Source: an uncultured Saprospiraceae bacterium (GTDB lineage Bacteria > Bacteroidota > Bacteroidia > Chitinophagales > Saprospiraceae). Taken from it: a DNA stretch of 40,101 bases. Both the position numbers and the translations under genes were made by a program. The notes below the pieces were generated by a model, which ran no database searches, was not told the DNA's origin, and worked only from the letters and a program-made list of their open reading frames with translations. The DNA is taken from positions 1 through 40,101 of the forward strand of contig CAKZTD010000213.1 in the NCBI GenBank assembly GCA_937921595.1, given 5' to 3'. Every line of letters starts with the position of its first letter. Position 1 is the stretch's first letter. This document shows positions 1-7,059 of the stretch, in pieces.

Positions 1-1337
1 AAAGTCTTGAGCCAATTAATCAATTCCAGTCCATTGGCGAAAAGGAGCAAACCAAGAACCAGGATAAATCCAGTAATGGTCGCATATTCCATAAATTTAT
101 CGCCAGGCTTACGTCCACTAATCACCTCATAAATCAAGAACATCACATAACCACCATCTAATGCTGGAATCGGTAATAAATTCATAAAACCAAGGATTAA
201 GGAAAGAACAGCAGTCATTCTCCAAAAGCGTTCCCAAACCCATACGCCACCAAACATACCTGCGATCGTTCCAAAGCCACCTAGACTTTCTGAAGCTTTG
301 ATTCGGCCAGCGAAGATTCCTCCGAAGGCTTTGATTTGATCGGAAAGCAATTTTTTACCTTCCTGAAAACCTGCAGGAATAGATTCGCTAAAAGTATATT
401 CTTGCACATCCTTTTTGAAAAAATGATCCCAAGGCATCGCTCGAACACCTAGAATTCCATTTTCATTTAGCTTCACTGTTATTTGTTTTGGACTTCCATT
501 TCGAAAAATATCCAAAGTAATTTTTTTCCCTTTATTCTTTTTAGCATACTCTTGGTATTCGTCATAAAACTTAATCGGATTACCATTCACTCCTACAATT
601 GAATCATTGATTTCAATGCCGGCTTCTTTAGCAGGATATCCATCGGAAACAGAGTTAATGACGAAAGGTAAACGAGGTAAGTATAAAACCTCATCCTTGT
701 TCTCTCTTTTGGTCAACATGTTTACATGTTCTTGAGTCACAGGTAAACTTATCTTTTGCCCATTACGATCAATCTTAATTGTACTGGCTTGATTGATCAC
801 AACCTCTCGCATTATATTACGATCCGTGAATCGATCTAATTGTCGATCTCCAACTGCAAGCACACGATCTCCAGTAGCTAATCCCAATTCTCGACCTAAT
901 GAATCTGCATGAATTCCATAGACTGCATTCTCCGAAGCGAGATAGGTTTTTCCCCAAGTGAATAGAACCATTGCAAAAAGCAAAAAGCCTAAAATAAAAT
1001 TGACGGTAACACCACCAAGCATGATAATCAGTCTTTGCCAAGCTGGCTTAGAACGAAATTCCCAAGGCTGAGGAGGTTGAGCCATTGCCTCTTTGTCCAT
1101 ACTTTCGTCAATCATCCCAGAGATTTTGACATAACCACCTAGTGGTAGCCAGCCAATACCGTATTCTGTATCTCCTTTTTTAAATTTAAAAAGAGAAAAA
1201 CCAGGATCAAAAAACAAATAAAATTTCTCAACACGTGTATTAAACCAACGAGCAGGGAAAAAGTGCCCCATTTCGTGTAAAACGATCAATATTGATAAGC
1301 TCAAAATGAGCTGCCCTATCATTACTAGATATCCCAT
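1..1337 (-). CDS. rseP: RIP metalloprotease RseP (site-2 protease), 3' end cut by window edge
   Basis: Inner-membrane zinc protease of the M50 (site-2 protease) family, which cleaves membrane-bound anti-sigma factors and signal-peptide remnants. The visible 445 residues start at ATG 1337. The zinc motif HEMGH is at residues 21-25 in the first membrane helix. A second helix follows around residues 115-135, then a PDZ-like region, and near the visible end the family motif NLLPIPALDGG, which supplies the third zinc ligand. Only the last few C-terminal residues lie outside the window. A near-perfect Bacteroidota promoter lies about 140 bases upstream at 1479-1510, so the gene probably starts its own transcript or heads a short operon running out of the window. 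The family assignment is secure; the physiological substrate is not visible here. Confidence 0.95.
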   Translation of the reverse strand, partial: MGYLVMIGQLILSLSILIVLHEMGHFFPARWFNTRVEKFYLFFDPGFSLFKFKKGDTEYGIGWLPLGGYVKISGMIDESMDKEAMAQPPQPWEFRSKPAWQRLIIMLGGVTVNFILGFLLFAMVLFTWGKTYLASENAVYGIHADSLGRELGLATGDRVLAVGDRQLDRFTDRNIMREVVINQASTIKIDRNGQKISLPVTQEHVNMLTKRENKDEVLYLPRLPFVINSVSDGYPAKEAGIEINDSIVGVNGNPIKFYDEYQEYAKKNKGKKITLDIFRNGSPKQITVKLNENGILGVRAMPWDHFFKKDVQEYTFSESIPAGFQEGKKLLSDQIKAFGGIFAGRIKASESLGGFGTIAGMFGGVWVWERFWRMTAVLSLILGFMNLLPIPALDGGYVMFLIYEVISGRKPGDKFMEYATITGFILVLGLLLFANGLELINWLKT

Positions 1338-1478
1338 GCAGAATATTAATTAAAAATTAAAAAGTGAAATTTATTCTAAGAGTGCTCTAAATCAGGATTA
1401 TGTGTGTTTTATAGCTTCTTTTAGCTATTCAACGCTATTGTTAACAATAACTATATCCTTCTTGTTGCAAATCGACTG

Positions 1479-1510
1479 CAAAAGTAAGGTTTAATGGTGG
1501 AATAATCAAA
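1479..1510 (-). promoter_or_regulatory. Bacteroidota-type promoter for rseP
   Basis: Read on the minus strand the site is TTTG (1510-1507), 20 bases, then TACTTTTG (1486-1479). This matches the Bacteroidota sigma-A consensus TTG-N17-23-TAnnTTTG at every fixed position. Transcription would start near 1472, giving a leader of roughly 135 bases before the rseP ATG. Confidence 0.75.
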
Positions 1511-1543
1511 AGGAGAGGGGGAATAGGCCATTCGGAATTCAGT

Positions 1544-1560
1544 ATTCGGTGTTTGGTGTT
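1544..1560 (+). repeat. Left arm of 17-bp inverted repeat flanking the four-helix-bundle gene
   Basis: ATTCGGTGTTTGGTGTT is the reverse complement of 2132-2148 with one mismatch in 17. It lies 200 bases upstream of the gene at 1760 and belongs to a cluster of ATTCGG-like units from about 1526 to 1574. Confidence 0.7.
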
Positions 1561-1759
1561 CGTAATTCGAAATTATAGCTTAGAATATGGATTTAAATTA
1601 AAGAAGAAAATAGGTCATTTTAAGTATTGGGTTTTTGAATATAAGAATTCGTTTTCACCGTTAAATTAAATTTTAATAGAAAAAAGCTGTTAAAAAGTAT
1701 GGAATTAGGGACCGTTTGGAGTCTTTATTATTAGAACACTTTTTCTAATCAAAAAAACT

Positions 1760-2122
1760 ATGAGTTACAAAGACTTAAACATTTGGAAACTATCTCGCGA
1801 ATTAAGTATTGAAGTGCATAAAATGACATTATGTGAACTCCCTTCTTTTGAGAGATTTGAAACGGCATCTCAGATTCGAAGGTCTAGTAAATCTGTAAGA
1901 TCAAACATTGTAGAAGGATATGGTAGACGAAGATATAATAAAGAATATGTTCGATTTCTTATCTTCGCATTTGCATCTAATCTAGAAACACAAGATCATT
2001 TAGAGATTTTATATGAAACGAATTCACTTAAAAATGAAAAACGATATCTTTATTTGTTAGATAAAGTTGATCACCTTGGCCGAATGCTAAATAAATATAT
2101 AGCTGTAATTGAAAAACGCTAA
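1760..2122 (+). CDS. Four-helix-bundle protein (S23 / TIGR02436 family)
   Basis: A 120-residue all-helical protein of the family first found in intervening sequences of 23S rRNA genes and now known as free-standing genes in many Bacteroidota. It shows the usual features: an N-terminal '[13 protein letters not shown]' segment, the central [17 protein letters not shown] motif (about residues 40-56), and a '[16 protein letters not shown]' helix at about 66-81. Length is normal for the family. The biochemical role is unknown; related bundles include the accessory protein Avd of diversity-generating retroelements, but no reverse transcriptase or variable repeat is present here. The gene sits between two arms of a 17-base inverted repeat (1544-1560 and 2132-2148), which suggests a small mobile or inserted unit. 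It ends 40 bases before rsmE on the same strand. Confidence 0.9.
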   Translation: MSYKDLNIWKLSRELSIEVHKMTLCELPSFERFETASQIRRSSKSVRSNIVEGYGRRRYNKEYVRFLIFAFASNLETQDHLEILYETNSLKNEKRYLYLLDKVDHLGRMLNKYIAVIEKR

Positions 2123-2131
2123 CTTCCTCTA

Positions 2132-2148
2132 AACACCGAACACCGAAT
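2132..2148 (-). repeat. Right arm of 17-bp inverted repeat flanking the four-helix-bundle gene
   Basis: AACACCGAACACCGAAT, the inverted partner of 1544-1560 (16 of 17 positions). It begins ten bases after the stop codon of the four-helix-bundle gene and just before rsmE. Confidence 0.7.
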
Positions 2149-2162
2149 CACAAACAAAAAAA

Positions 2163-2870
2163 ATGCAACTATTCTACACCACCAATATCCAAGACAACCT
2201 CACCAGCCTCGACGAAATCGAAGCCCGTCATTGTGTACAAGTATTGCGAAAAAAAGTAGGCGATCAGCTAGATCTAGTCGATGGAAAAGGATCATTTTAT
2301 AAAGGAGAAATAATTGAAACCGGAAAGAAAAGCTGTCTGGTAAAAATCTTAGAAAAACGAGAGGTAGAAAACAAACGGCCATATCTTCAAATGGCAATTG
2401 CTCCAACAAAAAACATAGACCGTCTCGAGTGGTTTTTAGAAAAAGCTACAGAAATTGGAGTCGATGAAATCATCCCTTTGCTTTGTGCTCGTAGCGAAAG
2501 AAAAAGAATCCGTGAAGATCGTTTAGAAAAAATTTTGCTTTCTGCAATGAAGCAATCCTTAAAAGCAAGACTTCCAAAATTACGTAGTTTAATAAAGTTC
2601 AATGATTTTATAAAAGAAGAACATACTGTCGATCAAAAGTTCATTGCTTATTGTAATGATGATCAGTTAAAACATTTAAAAACCAATTCCAGAAAAGGAA
2701 ACAGCGGATTGATCTTGATTGGCCCCGAAGGAGATTTTAATGAAGCCGAAATTGACTTGGCCAAGGCTAATGGTTTTACTGGAATTTCCTTGGGTAAAAG
2801 TAGACTTAGAACTGAAACGGCTGGGGTAGTCGCGTGTACTGTTTTTAACTTAATAAATGAAGATGTTTGA
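2163..2870 (+). CDS. rsmE: 16S rRNA (uracil-1498-N3)-methyltransferase RsmE
   Basis: SPOUT-class methyltransferase that uses S-adenosylmethionine to methylate N3 of U1498 in 16S rRNA of the small ribosomal subunit. The 235-residue length is typical. An N-terminal PUA-like domain (about residues 1-70, with the 'HCVQVLRKKVGD' segment) precedes the SPOUT domain. Diagnostic motifs are 'APTKNIDRLEW..EKATEIGVDEIIP' (about 80-105), the knot motif LIGPEGDF (185-192) and LGKSRLRTETA (210-220). The gene follows the four-helix-bundle gene after 40 bases and has no recognisable promoter in that gap, so co-transcription is possible. No oddities were seen. Confidence 0.95.
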   Translation: MQLFYTTNIQDNLTSLDEIEARHCVQVLRKKVGDQLDLVDGKGSFYKGEIIETGKKSCLVKILEKREVENKRPYLQMAIAPTKNIDRLEWFLEKATEIGVDEIIPLLCARSERKRIREDRLEKILLSAMKQSLKARLPKLRSLIKFNDFIKEEHTVDQKFIAYCNDDQLKHLKTNSRKGNSGLILIGPEGDFNEAEIDLAKANGFTGISLGKSRLRTETAGVVACTVFNLINEDV

Positions 2871-2989
2871 TCTTGTAAAATTGAGAATTCGCCTCATGGG
2901 TTAGAAAAAAAATATTATAAAAAGATACTTTTAGCTAGATATTTTTTATTAATTTTATACGGTTTAATTTAATAACAAAAAGTAAAGCT

Positions 2990-5900
2990 ATGTATCAACA
3001 AACTAAATGGACAGTTCTGTCCTTAATTACCTTATTTTTAATTTTATCATTTTCAATTAACTCATCAGCCCAAACTATTTGGGGAAACGTTTCCGGCGAA
3101 GGCGACTTCAATGGAGGAACTAATGGTTGGGTTGGGACAGAAGACAGCAACTGTCCTGGTTTCGATCTGTGGCGTTGGAGCCCTGATGGAACAGCTACTG
3201 ATGGTGCCTTTTTTGCAGGAGGAGGAATCAGTGAAGCACCTACTGCAAGTAATGGAGCGATGGCCTTCGACTCTGATTTTTATGATAATAATGGCGATGG
3301 AAATAACCTTGGCGGAGGTGATTGTCCAGCGATTCATATCGGGGAATTAATTTCTCCCACGATTGATTTAGCCAGTATCTCAAGTGGGATTTCAGGTGTT
3401 TCTTTAAGGTTTCATCAAGCAACTCGCCGTTTTCAAAGTGACTATATTGTTTCCTATAGTAATGATGATGGTGATACCTGGAATGATATCACGATCAATG
3501 AAGATTTTGAAGTCAACAGTCCTCACCTCAATGAATGGGAAGAGGTTCTTCTTCCTAATGCAAATTTTAATTCTTCCACTTTTAGAATTAAATTTCGATT
3601 TGTAGGAAATTACTATTATTGGATTATTGATGATGTTCAATTAGTAGTATCTGAAGCTAATAATTTGGCTTTGAGTACTGACTTTTTTGCAATCGCACCT
3701 AATGCTCAAACTCCTGTTAGTCAGGTTGAACCATTTAGTCATTTAACGGATGTTTCTAATCTTGGTGCTGCAGAACAAAGCAATGTCAACGTCAATGTGA
3801 CCATCCGTGATGATGCAAACAATACCCAAGTGTTTTCTGATGATAATCCTTATGGTCCGATTGCACCTGCGTCAACCATAGGTAATCAACCATTCCCAAA
3901 TGCTTTTACCCCTAATGGTTTGTTTCCTAAAAGTTATACTGCAACTTATGAAGTTACAGGAAATACACCGGAACCTGATTTGTCTGATAATAGTGTGAGC
4001 TATTCCATGATCACCTCAGATACGGTCTTTGCTAAAGATTTTGGTGGCTCGTTTGCGGTTCGACCAGCTGATGCAAATTGGGATCCAGCGGAACCTCACA
4101 GTTGGGCTTATGGTAATTATTATCGGATTGTTGATGGTGAAAATTGGGATGCTTCTTCAGTTTCTTTTGGTATTGGGAATGCCAGTGATTTAATAGATCA
4201 AATTATTTTCATTGGCCTTCACCGTTGGTTGGGTGATTTTAATGGAGATGGAGATGCAAATGTTGATGAAAGAGAGCTAGTTGGTTTTAGTATTTATGTA
4301 ATAAATGGAACTGAATCAGAAAGCGATGTGATCACCTTAGAGTTACAAGATATTATAACGAATCAGTCTGGAGTTAATTTGGAATCAGATGGAGACTATC
4401 TTTTAATGGTTGAATATACTACTTCATCTATAGGTGAAGATTTAGAAATAGTCGTTGGAGAAAGTAATTATAATGCAATGACAGCTTTATCAGGATTAAA
4501 CGGGAATCCACGTTATGCTTCTTTAATTGCTATTGGAAATCCATCAGATCAAACTTTTTCTACTAATGCTTTTACAGGATTAGTACCTACTGTTCGATTA
4601 AATATTTCTGCGAATGAACTGACCCCAATTCCATTTTTAGCGGATGTCGCTTGCCTTGGAGAATGTTCTGGAAGTATAGATTTAACCATCAGTGGCGGGG
4701 AGCCAGAATACACTTTTCTTTGGTCTGGACCGGATGGTTTTTCTGCAACCACAAAAGATATTGCAGACCTTTGTTCAGGTGCTTATGAAGTCATCGTCAC
4801 CGATAGTGAAGGCAGTACACAAATGGGAGCATACATTGTCAGCGAACCAATTCTTATGACAGAAAATACGACTGTTGCTGATGCTTCTTGTTTCCAACAA
4901 TGTGATGGAACAATCGATTTGATTGTTGAAGGAGGAGCAGGTGCTTATACTTATATTTGGAGCAATGGAGAATCTTCTCAAAATCTTACAAACCTTTGTC
5001 CTGGGGATTATGAAGTGACCATAACGGATAATAATGGTTGCACAATAACAAGTATGACTCAGGTTTCAGAACCACTGGAAATTTTAACGGATTTCCAACC
5101 GACGCTTGTCCCTTGTGTTTTTCCTTGTGAGAGCAGTATCGATCTTAGTGTAACTAATGGAGCTGCGCCGCTTAGTTTTGGGTGGTTTGATAACAATGGA
5201 GACTTATTGACAACGGATGAAGATTTGACGAATGTTTGTCCAGGAATTTATATGGTTATTATCACCGATACCAATGGTTGTGTAGTTGAAGAAAGTTATG
5301 AAATTCTTGATCCTGACTTTCCTCAGGCAACAATAAGTTCTCAAAATTTAGCATGTTTTGAAGCATGTGATGGCGCAATCGATCTTACTATGGAAGGTGG
5401 AATGGTTCCATATACTTATTCCTGGTCCGATGGACTTCCAGCTCAGGAAGACCAAACTGATCTTTGCGCAGGTATTTATACAGTAACCATTGCGGATGCG
5501 CTTGGTTGTATGAATGTAGTAGAGGTAGAAATAACACAGCCAACTGCATTAGAAGTGACTGTGACTGAAGTTTCAAATCCGACTTGTTTTGGTCTTTGTG
5601 ATGGAATGATTGAGCTAGAGCTTTCCGGTGGAACAGGACCTTATTCTATTGGTGGTAATACCGATAATCTTTGTGCAGGAGATTATTCTTTAACGATTAC
5701 CGATGCGGAAGGATGCATTAGTTCATTTAGTTTTGGTATTGATGAAACGCCAATGGTTTCTGTAAGTATAGATTCTATTGGTGATGAAATAGACGAGATG
5801 ATGAATGGGTTTGTGGATATTACTCCTGGAAATGGTGTTTTACCTTTTTCTTATAATTGGATGGACATGGATGGAAATACAGTGTCGAGCGAAGAGGATC

Positions 5901-6271
5901 CTTCTGGTTTATCAGCGGGGACATATCAGGTAGAGATTACAGATGCGGATGGTTGTTTGGTATTAATCGAGGATATTATAATCGATAATATTGTGGCCAT
6001 TTCTCAAGTTGAGCTAAATAATGCGATTGAGATATTTCCAAATCCAACGTCCGGAATTATCCAAATAAAATTAAATACTTCATCTCCACTTACTGGTGAT
6101 CTTGAGCTTTATGATTTTACTGGGCGATTGATACAAGCATCTAAAGAATCAATTATTTCTGGTCAATTGATGTCATTAGATTTAAGTCAATACAGTGATG
6201 GTATTTATACTTTAAAAATTAGAGTTGAAGATACTTTTGTTGTTGAAAAAATTATAAAACATACTTGGTAA
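2990..6271 (+). CDS. T9SS type A secreted protein with six SprB-like repeats
   Basis: Predicted surface or secreted protein of 1093 residues. A signal peptide (about 1-28, ending SSAQ) is followed by a beta-rich region of about 200 residues resembling MAM/jelly-roll-like domains ('FRIKFRFVGNYYYWIIDDVQL'). A middle region has a Ca-binding-like stretch DFNGDGDANVDE (about 415-426). From about residue 548 to 1000 come six repeats of the SprB/PF13573 type, most with the pattern C...CxGxIDLxxxGG...Y.W....LC.GxYxVxITDxxGC. The last 80-90 residues form a T9SS type A sorting domain (IEIFPNPTSG near 1018, ending in a basic tail). SprB-type repeats occur in gliding adhesins of this phylum. No ligand can be inferred. 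No promoter consensus was found upstream. The gene is single, 119 bases after rsmE. Confidence 0.9.
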   Translation: MYQQTKWTVLSLITLFLILSFSINSSAQTIWGNVSGEGDFNGGTNGWVGTEDSNCPGFDLWRWSPDGTATDGAFFAGGGISEAPTASNGAMAFDSDFYDNNGDGNNLGGGDCPAIHIGELISPTIDLASISSGISGVSLRFHQATRRFQSDYIVSYSNDDGDTWNDITINEDFEVNSPHLNEWEEVLLPNANFNSSTFRIKFRFVGNYYYWIIDDVQLVVSEANNLALSTDFFAIAPNAQTPVSQVEPFSHLTDVSNLGAAEQSNVNVNVTIRDDANNTQVFSDDNPYGPIAPASTIGNQPFPNAFTPNGLFPKSYTATYEVTGNTPEPDLSDNSVSYSMITSDTVFAKDFGGSFAVRPADANWDPAEPHSWAYGNYYRIVDGENWDASSVSFGIGNASDLIDQIIFIGLHRWLGDFNGDGDANVDERELVGFSIYVINGTESESDVITLELQDIITNQSGVNLESDGDYLLMVEYTTSSIGEDLEIVVGESNYNAMTALSGLNGNPRYASLIAIGNPSDQTFSTNAFTGLVPTVRLNISANELTPIPFLADVACLGECSGSIDLTISGGEPEYTFLWSGPDGFSATTKDIADLCSGAYEVIVTDSEGSTQMGAYIVSEPILMTENTTVADASCFQQCDGTIDLIVEGGAGAYTYIWSNGESSQNLTNLCPGDYEVTITDNNGCTITSMTQVSEPLEILTDFQPTLVPCVFPCESSIDLSVTNGAAPLSFGWFDNNGDLLTTDEDLTNVCPGIYMVIITDTNGCVVEESYEILDPDFPQATISSQNLACFEACDGAIDLTMEGGMVPYTYSWSDGLPAQEDQTDLCAGIYTVTIADALGCMNVVEVEITQPTALEVTVTEVSNPTCFGLCDGMIELELSGGTGPYSIGGNTDNLCAGDYSLTITDAEGCISSFSFGIDETPMVSVSIDSIGDEIDEMMNGFVDITPGNGVLPFSYNWMDMDGNTVSSEEDPSGLSAGTYQVEITDADGCLVLIEDIIIDNIVAISQVELNNAIEIFPNPTSGIIQIKLNTSSPLTGDLELYDFTGRLIQASKESIISGQLMSLDLSQYSDGIYTLKIRVEDTFVVEKIIKHTW

Positions 6272-6304
6272 GTAGTCAACGTTTTATTTTTAAATAAATA
6301 ATTA

Positions 6305-6370
6305 TTCGCCAAACTCTTTGTAGACTTTGTTATTGCTTCGGCGATTAACAATTTAAAAGAGTTTGGCGAA
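6305..6370. repeat. 14-bp perfect inverted repeat with 38-bp loop
   Basis: TTCGCCAAACTCTT at 6305-6318 is exactly complementary to AAGAGTTTGGCGAA at 6357-6370. It lies between the SprB-repeat gene and the PH-like gene. There is no T-run after the right arm, so it is not a classical terminator. The right arm ends just before a promoter-like TATCTTTG. Confidence 0.7.
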
Positions 6371-6376
6371 CTTGTT

Positions 6377-6384
6377 TATCTTTG
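6377..6384 (+). promoter_or_regulatory. Candidate -7 element upstream of the PH-like gene
   Basis: TATCTTTG fits the Bacteroidota -7 consensus TAnnTTTG and lies 35 bases before the ATG at 6420. No TTG is present at the expected 17-23 base spacing upstream, so support is partial. Confidence 0.4.
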
Positions 6385-6419
6385 TACTTTTTCAAATCAG
6401 ATTCTTATATAATTCAAAC

Positions 6420-6857
6420 ATGCCACAAGTCTTCAAACAACAAAGTAACAAAATCATCGCATTTTCATTTGTCGGATTAATCATTGTGTCTCAACTCATG
6501 ATCTTGAATATGGGGTATAAAATGCCGATGTATTTTTTAATTACACTAGCTGTTTTAAGTGGTTTAATTTTGTGGGGAATGTTGGTTTCTAATTGCACTA
6601 TTGATGGTTCTGTGTTGAAATCCAAAGTTGGGCCTTTTGTTCAAAGTATCGATATTTCTAAAATTAGTCTCATTAAAATCAGTGATTTTAGAAGACTCGG
6701 ATCTCGGAAACGAATGGAACGAGTAAAGATTATTTACAATGGGAAAAAGAAACTAGATGTTTCACCAGAAGACATCGAGGGTTTTATCGTAGCATTAAAA
6801 AAGGTAAATCCAAAAATAAAAATCGAAAAGAAAGAAGATAGAGTGACTTCATCGTAA
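6420..6857 (+). CDS. Small membrane protein with PH-like domain
   Basis: A 145-residue protein with two membrane helices close together (about residues 12-30 and 35-53) followed by a soluble domain of about 80 residues. The segment 'CTIDGSVLKSKVGPFVQSIDISKISLIKIS' and the later 'KIIYNGKKKLDVSPEDIEGFIVALKKVNP' resemble the bacterial PH-like domains found in small membrane proteins. ATG 6420 is preferred over the in-frame TTG at 6363, because the TTG lies inside the inverted repeat and upstream of the candidate -7 element, and the extra 19 residues add nothing family-like. The function is unknown. The C-terminal tail is Lys-rich. The PH-like call rests on pattern only. Confidence 0.65.
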   Translation: MPQVFKQQSNKIIAFSFVGLIIVSQLMILNMGYKMPMYFLITLAVLSGLILWGMLVSNCTIDGSVLKSKVGPFVQSIDISKISLIKISDFRRLGSRKRMERVKIIYNGKKKLDVSPEDIEGFIVALKKVNPKIKIEKKEDRVTSS

Positions 6858-6991
6858 GCGAACGAAGGAATTCGTTAATTTTATACCAGTCAGGGTTTAA
6901 TTTGCTTCAAGCAAAAAAAGCGACATTAGGTTTTAGGGCACTCTCAATGCAGAATAACTAATTAGAATAAAAACCTAAATAGATTTATTTT

Positions 6992-7023
6992 AAAAAAACC
7001 GCCTCAAGCTTAGCTCGAGGCGG
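6992..7023 (-). terminator. Rho-independent terminator of the eight-repeat Kazal-like gene
   Basis: Minus-strand RNA forms a 10-bp stem (CCGCCTCGAG / CTTGAGGCGG, one G-U pair) with a short loop, followed by seven T residues (6998-6992). On the plus strand the same position would be an A-C mismatch, which assigns the direction. Confidence 0.8.
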
Positions 7024-7059
7024 TAAATAATGAAAGCTATAATTTTATGCGACAGAAAA

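Larger units (their letters stand above)
1338..1759. other. Intergenic region between rseP and the four-helix-bundle gene
   Basis: Gene-free stretch separating divergent genes. It holds the rseP promoter (1479-1510, minus strand) and, at about 1526-1574, several imperfect copies of an ATTCGG-containing repeat, one of which is the left arm of a 17-base inverted repeat around the next gene. The rest is AT-rich with no open reading frame of note and no recognisable promoter for the plus-strand gene. Confidence 0.6.

Noticed and set aside
1760-2122. Diversity-generating retroelement, because the four-helix-bundle family is related to Avd.
   Set aside because: No reverse transcriptase, template repeat or variable repeat is present in the neighbourhood.
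1760-2870. Toxin-antitoxin module of the four-helix-bundle gene and its neighbour.
   Set aside because: The neighbour is clearly the rRNA methyltransferase rsmE, and no toxin-like gene is present.
6363-6419. Longer N-terminus for the PH-like protein from a TTG start at 6363.
   Set aside because: The TTG lies in the inverted repeat and upstream of the -7 element; the ATG at 6420 gives the normal start of a membrane protein.
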